DNA from: Halorientalis regularis | GTDB lineage: Archaea; Halobacteriota; Halobacteria; Halobacteriales; Haloarculaceae | Length of the DNA: 64,000 nucleotides | NCBI RefSeq assembly: GCF_023698535.1 | Contig: NZ_JALJCL010000018.1 | Location: 1 to 64,000, forward strand | Reading direction: 5' to 3' | Shown here: positions 42,446 to 51,582 of the stretch, one piece after another | Numbering within the stretch: position 1 is the stretch's first letter | Layout: every line of letters starts with the position of its first letter | Position numbers and translations under genes: made by a program | Notes under the pieces: generated by a model | Told to the model about the DNA's origin: nothing | Seen by the model: only the letters and a program-made list of their open reading frames with translations | Database searches by the model: none

Positions 42446-44637
42446 GTTCCCGTCGCGACACCGCCGAGCGACTCCGGCGGCTCATGGCGACGGAAGGCGA
42501 CGCCGTCGCACAGAACACGCGCACCGTCAACCAGCTCTCGGACTACGCCATCCAGGGGTTCGACGACTACGAGGACCTGCGCGATGCGGCCCGTGAGATC
42601 AAGGAGTCGGCCATCGAGCACCTTCCCGAACTCATCGACGAGGTCACCGAAGCCGTGGAAGCGAACGGCGGGCAGGTCCACGTCGCCCAGACCGCGGCGG
42701 ACGCCAACCGGATCGTCGAGTCGATCATGGCCGACCGCGAGGCCGAGAAACTCGTCAAGAGCAAGTCGATGACGACCGAGGAGATCGACGTGAACGACCA
42801 CCTCGAAGACGAGGGGTACGAGGTGGTCGAGACGGACCTCGGGGAGTACGTCATCCAGATCGCCGACGAAGCGCCCTCACACCTGATCGGGCCGGCGATG
42901 CACCGAACACCCGAGGACATCGCCGACCTGTTCAACAGCGAGTTCGACTTGGCGGAGGATCTGTCGGGGGACCCGAACGAACTCACCGAGTTCGCCCGCG
43001 AGCGGGTCGGGAAACACATCCGCGAGGCCGACGTGGGCATGACGGGCGCGAACTTCGTCGTCGCCGAGTCCGGGACCCTCATGTTGGTCACCAACGAAGG
43101 TAACGCCCGGAAGACGGCGGTGACGCCCGACACCCACGTCGCCGTCGCGGGTATCGAGAAGCTCGTCCCCAGTCTGGCGGACCTCCAGCCGTTCACGGAA
43201 CTCATCGCCCGGACAGGGACGGGCCAGGACATCACGTCCTACGTCTCGCTGTTGACACCCCCCGTCGATTCCCCGATTCCTGACTTCGAGGCCGACGAGA
43301 TGCGACCCGCCGACGACCGGGCCTTCCACCTCGTCCTGCTCGACAACGGCCGGATGGGGATGCGCGAGGACGACGACCTCCGGGAGACGCTGTACTGCAT
43401 CCGCTGTGGGGCCTGCTCGAACGCCTGCTCGAACTTCCAGGCCGTCGGCGGCCACGGCTTCGGCGGCGAGACCTACACCGGCGGCATCGGCACCGGCTGG
43501 GAGGCCGGCGTCCACGACCTCGACAGCGCCGGCGAGATGAACGACCTCTGTACTGGGTGTTCTCGCTGTGAACCCAAATGTCCGGTCGAGATCGACATCC
43601 CGTGGATCAACACGGTCGTCCGCGACCGGATCAACCACCAGGGCGAGGGCGACGACTTCGACTTCCTCGTCGAGGGACTGACGCCCGACGAGGAACCGGC
43701 AGGGCTGGACCTCCAGAAACGGTTGTTCGGCAACGTCGAGACGCTCGCGAAGGTCGGCTCGCTCGCGCCCGGCCTGAGCAACGCCGTCGCGGGGAGTCGG
43801 GCCGGGAAGTGGGTACTGGAGCAGGCGTTCGGCGTCGATCCACGCCGTGACCTCCCCGAGTTCGCCGACGAGACGTTGCGGGAGTGGTACGGCGCTCGCG
43901 GTGCGCAGGTGTCAGATCCCGACCGCGACGTGGTGCTGTACCCCGACGTGTACACGGACTACTTCGATCCCGACCGGGGCAAGGCGGCCGTGCGTGTCCT
44001 CGAAGCGCTGGGCGTCCGTGTTCATATTCCAGCGGTGCCGGAGAGCGGTCGGGCTCCGATCTCCCAGGGGATGATCGACACGGCCCGCGACCAGGCCGAG
44101 GCAGTCCACGGGGCGCTGGTGACCCACATCGACGACGGGCGGGACGTGGTGGTGATCGAACCCAGCGACCTGGCGATGTTCCGGCGCGACTACGAGCACC
44201 TCCTGCCCGAGCGGTCGGCAGAGCGACTGGCCGAGAACACGTACGACGTGCTAGAGTACGCCTACGGTCTGCTGGACAACGGAGCCGACGGGGACGCGCT
44301 GGACGTACCTGGCGACGACGGCGACGCCGGCGTCGCCTACCACAGCCACTGCCAGCAACGCACCATGGACGTCGACGAGTACACCGAGTCTGTCCTGTCG
44401 GACCTGGGCTACAGCGTCCGGACCTCAGACGTGGAGTGTTGCGGGATGGCCGGGAGCTTCGGTTACAAGAGCGAGTACTACGAGGTCAGCATGGACGTGG
44501 GCGAGCACCTGCACGACGACCTCGGCGATATCGAGGAGCGGGCGCTCGTCGCCAGCGGCACGTCCTGCCAGGAGCAACTGGACGTGCTCTACGAGCGTGA
44601 GGTACCCCATCCCGTCGAGTTGATCGCGCCGCAGTGA
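42442..44637 (+). CDS. fused LutB/LutA-like iron-sulfur lactate oxidoreductase
   Basis: 731 aa. Order: LUD domain (about 60-300; TGANFVVAESGTLMLVTNEGN), a ferredoxin domain with two 4Fe-4S motifs (CIRCGACSNACSNFQ near 315 and CTGCSRCEPKCPVEID near 373), then a C-terminal CCG-type cysteine-rich part (YHSHCQQRT and VECCGMAGSFGYKSEYY). LutB normally ends after the ferredoxin part, and LutA with two CCG domains is separate. Here most of LutA is fused on and only one complete CCG motif pair is clear. Soluble, likely membrane-associated through electron acceptors. Confidence 0.87.
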   Translation: MSSRRDTAERLRRLMATEGDAVAQNTRTVNQLSDYAIQGFDDYEDLRDAAREIKESAIEHLPELIDEVTEAVEANGGQVHVAQTAADANRIVESIMADREAEKLVKSKSMTTEEIDVNDHLEDEGYEVVETDLGEYVIQIADEAPSHLIGPAMHRTPEDIADLFNSEFDLAEDLSGDPNELTEFARERVGKHIREADVGMTGANFVVAESGTLMLVTNEGNARKTAVTPDTHVAVAGIEKLVPSLADLQPFTELIARTGTGQDITSYVSLLTPPVDSPIPDFEADEMRPADDRAFHLVLLDNGRMGMREDDDLRETLYCIRCGACSNACSNFQAVGGHGFGGETYTGGIGTGWEAGVHDLDSAGEMNDLCTGCSRCEPKCPVEIDIPWINTVVRDRINHQGEGDDFDFLVEGLTPDEEPAGLDLQKRLFGNVETLAKVGSLAPGLSNAVAGSRAGKWVLEQAFGVDPRRDLPEFADETLREWYGARGAQVSDPDRDVVLYPDVYTDYFDPDRGKAAVRVLEALGVRVHIPAVPESGRAPISQGMIDTARDQAEAVHGALVTHIDDGRDVVVIEPSDLAMFRRDYEHLLPERSAERLAENTYDVLEYAYGLLDNGADGDALDVPGDDGDAGVAYHSHCQQRTMDVDEYTESVLSDLGYSVRTSDVECCGMAGSFGYKSEYYEVSMDVGEHLHDDLGDIEERALVASGTSCQEQLDVLYEREVPHPVELIAPQ

Positions 44638-44679
44638 CCGCCGAAAGAACAAGGCCTATGCCAACTGGGCCGTCACACG

Positions 44680-46020
44680 GTGACAGTGCCGACAGACGCC
44701 GACGACCGCGTGTACTACGTGATCAGCGACCTGCACGTCGGCGGCGACGAGCAACTGGGCGAGGTCGAGGCGTTGCCGGAACTCCTCGCCTTCCTGGAGC
44801 GACTGGAGCGGACCGACGAGAACGCGGAACTGATAATCAACGGCGACGCGTTCGGGCTCTGGGAGATTACCAGCGTCGAGGGGACGGACAAATTCGACTA
44901 CCTCACCGACACGTATCCCCGACTGTTCGAGCAGTTGCGCACGACCGGTGATGACGTCACGATCACGCTGTTGCCGGGCAACCACGACCACGAACTCGCG
45001 GCCTACGACGAGTACGTCGATCGATTCGCGGCGTACAACGTGACTCTGGTACAGGACGACTCGTTCACCAGACGGGTCGGCGACCGCGTCGTGTACTTCG
45101 AGCACGGCCACCAGCAGGACCCGAACAACCGGATCGAGGACTGGGGGAACCCCGACGCCTCGCCGCTGGGCTACTACTACAACACGCTCGTCACCAGCCG
45201 TGCGGGCCAGCTCTCGGACCGGGGTCGGTACAACTGGTTGAAGGACGTCCAGGCCGTCACGCCGACCGAGCGGATGCCCGTGTGGCTGCTCTCGAAGTAC
45301 TTCTACCGCGAGATGAACCCGCTCTTGCGGTACGCGCTGGTCCCGTTCCTCCTGCTGTTCAACGTCAGTGCCGTCCTCGCGGTTCTCGCGGGGTTATCCC
45401 TGGCCGACATCTGGTCCACGCCGGTCGAGGAGGGGACGGCGTTTCTCGGCCAGTTCGGGGCCGCCGGCACGGCGCTCTGGTTCCTGCTCGCCGTGAACGT
45501 CGCCATCGCCGGCCTCCTCTTGCTCGTGGGTATCCCACTCTACTTCCTCCGGCGGGACGTACGGAAGACCATCGACCGGTTCGGCGTCTTCGAGACCACA
45601 CTCACGGTCGACGCCGAGGAACCGTACGAGAAGGCCGCACGCGAACGCTTCGCCGCCGACGAGGAGACGGCCATCTACTGCTACGGACACACCCACCGAC
45701 CGGCACTCTCCGAGGTCGACGGTGGGGTCCTCGTCAACAGCGGAACGTGGCTCAAGCGGCTCCACCGCCGCGACGGTGCCATCGGCGTTCTCCCGCCCGT
45801 GTTCTACCCCTCCTACCAGCTCTGTGCCGTCCGGATCGCCGCCGAAGCCGACAGCGTGGCCGTCGAGTTCGAGGAGATCCGGAAACCGAGTCCGAGTACG
45901 GAGGAACTCACGCTCACCGAGCGACTACTCACGCTGGGCCGGAAACCGGACCCCGAACTCCCGGACCGAGCGGAGATTCCGAACGGGCGATCCGCGACAC
46001 CTCCCGAGCCGGCGGAGTGA
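44680..46020 (+). CDS. membrane-anchored metallophosphoesterase
   Basis: 446 aa. Calcineurin-like sites: VISDLHVGG, INGDAFGLWEI (GDxxD-type with Phe-Gly), LLPGNHDHELA, FEHGHQQDP and CYGHTHRPAL. Two or three membrane helices in the middle (YALVPFLLLFNVSAVLAVLAGLSL and LWFLLAVNVAIAGLLLLVGIPLYFL) interrupt the fold before the last GHTH motif. Start GTG at 44680, 5-7 codons before the first motif. It resembles UDP-diacylglucosamine hydrolase-type enzymes in motif order; the real substrate is unknown. Confidence 0.82.
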   Translation: MTVPTDADDRVYYVISDLHVGGDEQLGEVEALPELLAFLERLERTDENAELIINGDAFGLWEITSVEGTDKFDYLTDTYPRLFEQLRTTGDDVTITLLPGNHDHELAAYDEYVDRFAAYNVTLVQDDSFTRRVGDRVVYFEHGHQQDPNNRIEDWGNPDASPLGYYYNTLVTSRAGQLSDRGRYNWLKDVQAVTPTERMPVWLLSKYFYREMNPLLRYALVPFLLLFNVSAVLAVLAGLSLADIWSTPVEEGTAFLGQFGAAGTALWFLLAVNVAIAGLLLLVGIPLYFLRRDVRKTIDRFGVFETTLTVDAEEPYEKAARERFAADEETAIYCYGHTHRPALSEVDGGVLVNSGTWLKRLHRRDGAIGVLPPVFYPSYQLCAVRIAAEADSVAVEFEEIRKPSPSTEELTLTERLLTLGRKPDPELPDRAEIPNGRSATPPEPAE

Positions 46021-46032
46021 TCCGGAGCGGGA

Positions 46033-46551
46033 TCAGGATTGGGTCAATCCGAACAGGACGAGGAGCAGGAAGAACCCGGCCACGCCCGCGGACCCTGGGA
46101 CGACAGTGAACGCGCGAACTGGCGCAGCGAGCAGATAGCCGACGGGGCGAAGCGAGCGGGGGAGGGCGTCGGCCGTCTCGAACAGCGTCTCGGTGTCACC
46201 GACGCTCGGGAAGGCCGTCAGCGCGAAGCAGGCTCCCAGCCAGTACAGCGGGATCGACAGGATCGGTGTGCCGGCGGCCGGAGCCAGAGCGAGCGCGCCA
46301 AGCGCGAGCGCCGTGTTGAGCAGAAGTGGTGCGACGGCGATCAGCAGATCGGCGGGAAACGACGTGACGCGCTCGTGGTCGAGAGACGCGTCGGCGGCGA
46401 ATGGATTCAGTATCGAGGCCCCAACCACCTCGACGCCGGCCAGCCGACAGGCCAGCAGGTGGGCGGCTTCGTGGCTGACGATGCCGGGGGCGATCAGGGC
46501 GGTCTCGGCGGCGTAGTACAGGGCCGCGAGGGAGGGCCAACGGTCGGACAC
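46033..46551 (-). CDS. M50-like membrane metalloprotease
   Basis: 172 aa hydrophobic protein. SHEAAHLLACRLAGV carries an HExxH zinc motif (HEAAH) inside the second helix, as in site-2 protease-type enzymes; ASLDHERVTSFPADLLIAVAPLLLN may supply further ligands, but an NPDG motif is not seen. It is a minimal version, about half the usual length. Convergent with the phosphoesterase gene. Confidence 0.65.
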   Translation of the reverse strand: MSDRWPSLAALYYAAETALIAPGIVSHEAAHLLACRLAGVEVVGASILNPFAADASLDHERVTSFPADLLIAVAPLLLNTALALGALALAPAAGTPILSIPLYWLGACFALTAFPSVGDTETLFETADALPRSLRPVGYLLAAPVRAFTVVPGSAGVAGFFLLLVLFGLTQS

Positions 46552-46686
46552 GCAGTGTGACTACTGCGGGTGCAGACGCCGTATGTCCATCGGTCACGAC
46601 GCGAGCGCCGGGTTCTGACAGCTCACCGGCTGACGTACGTCAGACACCTGCCAAAAGTTAAGAGGGAGGCTGTGTTGGGGGTTCGT

Positions 46687-46983
46687 ATGGACGGACCAAC
46701 GCAGGAAATTACCGCGCTGGTGGGGCGTGAAGTGTATTCGAGCAACGGTGTCTTCGTCGGCGAAGTCGAAGACGTGCGACTGGACCTGGACGACGTGCAG
46801 GTGACCGGGCTTGCCCTGCACGAGGTCAACCACGACCTGTTCGGCGAGCGGGCCCGCGGCAATCGCGGCATCATCCTCCCGTACGACTGGGTGCAGGCCG
46901 TCGGCGATGTCGTGCTGGTCAGCGACATCATCGAACGGCTCCGCACCCCCGAGGAAGAGCAGGAAGAAGAGATTACGGCCTGA
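46687..46983 (+). CDS. PRC-barrel protein
   Basis: 98 aa. EITALVGREVYSSNGVFVGEVEDVRLDLDDVQVTGLALH is a PRC-barrel as in the photosystem reaction-centre H subunit and RimM, and RGIILPYDWVQAVGDVVLVSDIIERL completes it. Archaeal versions are cytoplasmic and linked to RNA or cell-division functions (CdpB-type). Start at the ATG 46687 (MDGPTQEI); longer forms look unlikely. Confidence 0.85.
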   Translation: MDGPTQEITALVGREVYSSNGVFVGEVEDVRLDLDDVQVTGLALHEVNHDLFGERARGNRGIILPYDWVQAVGDVVLVSDIIERLRTPEEEQEEEITA

Positions 46984-46989
46984 CGCTCT

Positions 46990-48417
46990 CTAACTCCCGT
47001 TACTACCGCCTTCACTGCCGTCGACGCCCATCGCCTGAAAGAGCTTCTGCTTGACGGCCTGTTCGGTCAGTTCCAGCAGCGTGTCCCGGTTGTCCTCGTT
47101 GGTCTCGATGCCGGTGAAGATGCCCAGCGGGATCTCCGCGCTGGCGTCCGTGGAGTGACCTGCGGTCTCGCCGATCTCGTCGAAGGCGTCTTCGAGCACT
47201 GCACCGATGTCCATCCGGATGTCCTTCGAGCGCGCGGCCAGATAGATCGTGTCGTCGGCCAGCGCGAACACGGCGGTCGTGGTGATCCCCTCCAGATTGA
47301 GGAGGTGCTGGGCGGCCTGTGAGAGCGCGTCGCGGTCGCGGATGAAGCCGGCGTTGGAGATGAGATGGGACCCCTTGACCTCGCGGTTCCGGATGGCCTC
47401 GGCGAGCACGTCCAGCGTCTCGGGCGACATCGAGGGCGACTCGACCTGTTCGAGCGTGTCGTGGTCGGCGAAGGGGTAGAGGTATGCGGCGGCGGTCAGA
47501 TCGGCGGGTGTCGTGTCGCGTTTGAAATCGAGCGTTTCGGCGCGGATGCCGTAGAGCAGCGCGGTCGCGACGTTGCCGTCGAGGCTCAGGTCGAGTTCCT
47601 GGATGTACTTGGTGAGGATCGTGGAAGTCGCGGAGACGTTGGGGCGCACGTCGACGAAGGCGGCGTCGTGGTCGTGTTCGGGCTCGAAGTGGTCGATCAC
47701 CACGTCGACCTCGTGTTCGACTTCGGGTTCGCCGCCCTTGGCGTGATCGACCATCGCGAAGGTGTCGTAGCCTTCGAGGTCCACGTCGGTCCGCTGCTGG
47801 AGTTCGATCCCCAGGAGGTTGACGAACGCCCGGTTCTCTTGATGGCCGATTTCGCCCTGATAGATGATGTCGGCGTCCACGTCGAGGCTGTCGGCGATCA
47901 ACTGGAGGGCGGCGGCGCTGGCGATGGAGTCGGGGTCCGGACTGCGGTGGATGAGGATGGCCATGCGCTCGTCGGTGTCGCCGATGACCTCGGCGAGCTG
48001 GGTGGCCTTGTACTCCAGTTCGCCGGTTTCCAGCGCCCGGAGCGCGGAGTCGGCGATGACGGCCGACGGGTTGATGACCACGTCGGCCCCGGCCTCGGTG
48101 AGTTCGTCGGCGGAGACGGGGTCGGAGGCCCGGGCCACGATGAACTGTTCGCCGCCGCGGTCCCGGACGTTCTGGACGGCGGCCATGTTGGCCTCCACGT
48201 CCGAGGAGAGGATCAGGAGGACGTCCCGGTCCTCGATTGCCTCGGCGGTCGTCGACTCGCGAATGTCGGCGGTGCGAGCGTCGAGGTCCTGGTCGCGGAG
48301 AGCTTCGACGCGGCCCTCGTCCTTGTCGAGAATGAGAACGTCTTTGCCCTCCGTTTCGAGTTCTTCCGCGACCGCGTGGCCCACACTCCCGCACCCGAGA
48401 ATCGCATACGTAGACAT
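46990..48417 (-). CDS. TrkA-N / DHH phosphoesterase protein
   Basis: 475 aa. An N-terminal RCK/TrkA-N Rossmann domain (MSTYAILGCGSVGHAVAEEL, DVLILDKDEGRVEAL) is fused to a DHH/DHHA1 domain (ILIHRSPDPDSIASAAAL, FAMVDHAKGG, VVIDHFEPEHDHDA, and DHHA1-like ALADDTIYLAARSKDI). Such fusions are thought to hydrolyse small nucleotides or oligoribonucleotides with redox or nucleotide sensing. Start ATG 48417. It diverges from the tRNA-Lys gene. Confidence 0.85.
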   Translation of the reverse strand: MSTYAILGCGSVGHAVAEELETEGKDVLILDKDEGRVEALRDQDLDARTADIRESTTAEAIEDRDVLLILSSDVEANMAAVQNVRDRGGEQFIVARASDPVSADELTEAGADVVINPSAVIADSALRALETGELEYKATQLAEVIGDTDERMAILIHRSPDPDSIASAAALQLIADSLDVDADIIYQGEIGHQENRAFVNLLGIELQQRTDVDLEGYDTFAMVDHAKGGEPEVEHEVDVVIDHFEPEHDHDAAFVDVRPNVSATSTILTKYIQELDLSLDGNVATALLYGIRAETLDFKRDTTPADLTAAAYLYPFADHDTLEQVESPSMSPETLDVLAEAIRNREVKGSHLISNAGFIRDRDALSQAAQHLLNLEGITTTAVFALADDTIYLAARSKDIRMDIGAVLEDAFDEIGETAGHSTDASAEIPLGIFTGIETNEDNRDTLLELTEQAVKQKLFQAMGVDGSEGGSNGS

Positions 48418-48579
48418 CGAGGCCATCGTAATGGCGCTGCTCATGCTAGAGGCGCTCGTGCCGGGAGCTACTTATAACACACCTTCCCGTCACGTCTTCG
48501 AACTGGGGTGATCGGAAACCGCACGACGAGGGAAAGGAAACGTATTTTAATACCACCCCGTTACGTTGAGTCGCCGCGA

Positions 48580-48653
48580 GGGCCGATAGCTCAGTCCGGC
48601 AGAGCGACGGCCTCTTAAGCCGTCGGTCAAGGGTTCAAATCCCTTTCGGCCCG
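48580..48653 (+). tRNA. tRNA-Lys(CTT)
   Basis: 74 nt cloverleaf: acceptor GGGCCGA/TCGGCCC, D arm GCTC/GAGC, anticodon arm ACGGC-CTCTTAA-GCCGT with anticodon CTT, T arm AAGGG-TTCAAAT-CCCTT, discriminator G. Upstream lies a TATTTTAATACC TATA element (48543-48554). Its last 20 nt are copied three times in the tandem units that follow. Confidence 0.95.
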
Positions 48654-48977
48654 TCTCTCACGGCGCTCACAATCCGTGAGCGCTGGGTATGCGACCGAAG
48701 AGATTTGAATCAGGGAGTGGAGCGTAGCGGAACGACCGTGGTTCAAATCCCTTTCGGCCCGTCTCTCACGGCGCTCACAATCCGTGAGCGCTGGGTATGC
48801 GACCGAAGAGATTTGAATCAGGGAGTGGAGCGTAGCGGAACGACCGTGGTTCAAATCCCTTTCGGCCCGTCTCTCACGGCGCTCACAACCCGTGAGCGCT
48901 GGGTATGCGACCGAAGAGATTTGAATCAGGGAGTGGAGCGTAGCGGAACGACCGTGGTTCAAATCCCTTTCGGCCCG
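48654..48977 (+). repeat. three 108-bp tandem units ending in the tRNA-Lys 3' end
   Basis: Units 48654-48761, 48762-48869 and 48870-48977 have identical length and differ at one visible base (T to C at 48889, in a hairpin loop). Each unit contains a perfect 8-bp hairpin GCGCTCAC/GTGAGCGC, an inverted imperfect copy of the tRNA T-arm region (CCGAAGAGATTTGAATC), and ends with TTCAAATCCCTTTCGGCCCG, the last 20 nt of the adjacent tRNA-Lys. No transposase or integrase is nearby. Reading frames across the array only reflect that 108 is a multiple of 3. Confidence 0.9.
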
Positions 48978-49084
48978 CTTCTCTGATGAATGACACCGCG
49001 AGTACCGCCTGGCGATTCCGGTTCGGAACATCGAGCAAGTGAAACTCACAATAGTTTGAAATGGTCGTCCTCGCAGATACGAGT

Positions 49085-50209
49085 ATGTCGACGCCCAGTG
49101 GTGACGACGACGCGTCGCCACAGGAGTATCTGGCCGACGTGCAAGACTACCTGACGACACGCGGATGGACGCTCGATCTGACCCAGGTGGCCGAGACGGT
49201 ATTTTTGTTCGGCGGGACGACCACGGCCAACGACGGCACCGACCGCCGCGGCGTCGTCATCGTCGCCACCGGTGCCGGCGACGAACTCGGTCGGGAACAC
49301 GTGAAGTATCTCCGGAAGGCGGTTCGGAAGTACGACGCCGACGTGGCGTTCGCCCACGCCCGGAACGGGACCGACGACGGTATCGAGGACCTCTGTGCCG
49401 AACACGGGATTCGACTGATCGACGGCGAGGACGTTCGCGGCGGGTCCGAACTGGACGAGGGTGCCGTCGACGACCTCTCTTTTCCGGACAAAGAGTCGAC
49501 GGCACCGACCGAATCGGACGACCCGGACGCGACGCCAGCGGTGACCGGCGCAGAGCGAGCCGAACCAAGCGGTGGCGACGGGACAGCGGTGCAGTCCTCG
49601 GGGATCGTCGAGGTCGTCCGGGGGAACCTGACGCGTGGGGGGCTCCACGGCGCGGGGGCGTGGGTACTCGGGTACCTCGTGGTCTTTCTCCTCGGTATGC
49701 TCGACAACTACGAGTATCCCGGCGGGATTACGCCGTTTCGCGCCAACGGCTGGGTGTTCTACGGGACACACACCGTCCCGCTGGAAGCGTCGGGCGCGCG
49801 CCAGGGGGTGTCGGCGACGCGGACGCTCGAAGTGTTCGGGAGCCCCTCTCCGTTCGACGGACTGGCCCTGACGGTGCCCGGGATCGTCTACCACCTCGTG
49901 CCGGTGATCGTCCTCGCCGGCGCGGGGTACCTGCTGGTCGGCAACGCCGAAGATGCTGGGACCGGCGTCAGCGGAACGGCGGCCGGTGTGGCGCTCGGGG
50001 CGACGCTGTCGGCGGGGTACCTTTTGCTCACTGTCGTCGGGCAGTCGGTCTTCTCCTTCGAGTACACGGTGCGCCGGGCCGGACTCGCCGGGGGGACATA
50101 CACGCTCGCCGCCGCGCCGGAGTTCACGTCGAGCGTCCTGCTGGCGGGGCTTGCGTATCCGATCCTGTTCGGTTCGGCCGGGGCCGTCGTCGCGACGGTC
50201 CGGCGGTGA
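49085..50209 (+). CDS. endonuclease-fold protein with membrane domain
   Basis: 374 aa. The N-terminal 120 residues resemble the restriction-endonuclease-like fold (DYLTTRGWTLDLTQVAETVFLFGG, VVIVATGAGDELGREHVKYL, ADVAFAHARNGTDDGIEDLCAEHGIRLIDGEDV). An acidic linker follows, then four to five membrane helices (GAWVLGYLVVFLLGMLD, LALTVPGIVYHLVPVIVLAGAGYLLV, GVALGATLSAGYLLLTVVG). This layout is known from haloarchaeal proteins of unknown role. The start ATG 49085 is preferred over 49061. It is the first gene after the tRNA-Lys repeat array. Confidence 0.7.
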   Translation: MSTPSGDDDASPQEYLADVQDYLTTRGWTLDLTQVAETVFLFGGTTTANDGTDRRGVVIVATGAGDELGREHVKYLRKAVRKYDADVAFAHARNGTDDGIEDLCAEHGIRLIDGEDVRGGSELDEGAVDDLSFPDKESTAPTESDDPDATPAVTGAERAEPSGGDGTAVQSSGIVEVVRGNLTRGGLHGAGAWVLGYLVVFLLGMLDNYEYPGGITPFRANGWVFYGTHTVPLEASGARQGVSATRTLEVFGSPSPFDGLALTVPGIVYHLVPVIVLAGAGYLLVGNAEDAGTGVSGTAAGVALGATLSAGYLLLTVVGQSVFSFEYTVRRAGLAGGTYTLAAAPEFTSSVLLAGLAYPILFGSAGAVVATVRR

Positions 50210-50253
50210 CCCAACGGACAAACGCCTATCAGGGGGCCGTCCATAGAGCGGCC

Positions 50254-51567
50254 ATGACACGCAGACGGGACGTCCTCCGGACCGGTGCGGTGGCGGTCGG
50301 CGGGGCGCTTGCGGGGTGTTCGTTCTTGGAGAGCGGGACGCAACCCTCCGAGTCGGTCGGGACCGAGCCGGTGGCGACGGGGTTCACTGCGCCGCTCGGG
50401 ATGGAGACGGTGGGCGACGGTCGATTCCTGATCGCGGACCAGTCCGGACAGGTGTACCAGGTCGACGCCGATGGCCAGCGGTCACGGCCGGTCCTCGACC
50501 TGCGGGACCGGATGGTGACCCTGAACCCGGGCTACGACGAGCGCGGGTTGCTCGGGATCGCAGTCGGGCCGAACTTCGCCGAGCGCCGGCGGTTGTTCGT
50601 CCGGTACAGCGCGCCGCTCCGGCCGGGGATGCCCGACGGGTACAGTCACACCTTCGTCCTCTCGTCGTTTGCCGTGGACGAGAGCTTCCAGGCGGATCCG
50701 TCGAGCGAGCGGATCGTCCTGGAGATCGCGGAGCCACAGGCCAACCACAACGCCGGATCGATCACGTTCGGGCCGGACGGCTTCCTCTACGTCGGCGTGG
50801 GCGACGGCGGGGGCGGCAACGACGTGGGACGGGGGCACGTCTCGGACTGGTACGACCGCAACGACGGCGGGAACGGCCAGGACGTGACCGAGAACCTGCT
50901 CGGGAGTATCCTCCGCATCGACGTGCGCGAGGGTGCTGGCGGGAACGGCCGGGCGTACGGAATCCCCGACGACAATCCCCTGGTCGGGCGCGGGGGACTG
51001 GACGAACACTACGCGTGGGGGTTCCGGAATCCGTGGCGGTTTTCCTTCACCGATGGCCGGTTGTTCGTCGCGGACGTGGGACAAAACCGATTCGAGGAGG
51101 TCAGCATCGTCGACCGCGGCGGGAACTACGGCTGGAACGTCCGGGAAGGGGCCCACTGTTTCAGTACGGACGACCCGGGGGCACCGCCGGAGAGTTGTCC
51201 CACCGAGACCGACGACGGGACGCCTCTGCAGGAGCCAATCGTGGAGTATCCCCACGACGGCGACGGCGTGAGCGGAATCTCGGTCATCGGCGGGTACTAC
51301 TATACCGGTGGGATCGGGCCGCTCGCGGGTCGGTACGTCTTCGGTGATTACCGGGCGGAGGGGACGATCTTCACGGCGAGTGAACCCGACGACGGCGGAC
51401 TGTGGAATCTCTCGCGCGTGAATCTGGAGACGGCCAGCGGTGATCCACCGGGCCCGAATCTGCTCGCGTTCGGGCGAGACACCGAGGGCCGGTTGTACGT
51501 GTTGACGACCGGATCGGGCGGGCCGGAGGGGGCCTCCGGCGCAGTACACCGGCTCGTAGCAGTGTAG
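50254..51567 (+). CDS. PQQ-dependent sugar dehydrogenase-like lipoprotein
   Basis: 437 aa. Tat signal TRRRDVLRTGAVAVGGALAGC with lipobox Cys. The rest is a glucose/sorbosone dehydrogenase beta propeller: FTAPLGMETVGDGRFLIADQSGQVYQ, YDERGLLGIAVGPNF, HNAGSITFGPDGFLYVGVGDGGGGND, GFRNPWRFSF and GGNYGWNVREGAHCF. It would oxidise sugars outside the membrane if a PQQ or similar cofactor is bound. Start ATG 50254, 44 nt after the previous gene. Confidence 0.87.
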   Translation: MTRRRDVLRTGAVAVGGALAGCSFLESGTQPSESVGTEPVATGFTAPLGMETVGDGRFLIADQSGQVYQVDADGQRSRPVLDLRDRMVTLNPGYDERGLLGIAVGPNFAERRRLFVRYSAPLRPGMPDGYSHTFVLSSFAVDESFQADPSSERIVLEIAEPQANHNAGSITFGPDGFLYVGVGDGGGGNDVGRGHVSDWYDRNDGGNGQDVTENLLGSILRIDVREGAGGNGRAYGIPDDNPLVGRGGLDEHYAWGFRNPWRFSFTDGRLFVADVGQNRFEEVSIVDRGGNYGWNVREGAHCFSTDDPGAPPESCPTETDDGTPLQEPIVEYPHDGDGVSGISVIGGYYYTGGIGPLAGRYVFGDYRAEGTIFTASEPDDGGLWNLSRVNLETASGDPPGPNLLAFGRDTEGRLYVLTTGSGGPEGASGAVHRLVAV

Positions 51568-51582
51568 GCGGCGACGAGTCGG

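Noticed and set aside
48654-48977. CRISPR array
   Set aside because: The units are contiguous 108-bp repeats with no unique spacers and no cas genes nearby.
48627-49160. 177-codon open frame with internal protein repeats on the minus strand
   Set aside because: It stays open only because the 108-bp DNA unit is a multiple of 3; it runs through a tRNA gene and has no promoter or fold.
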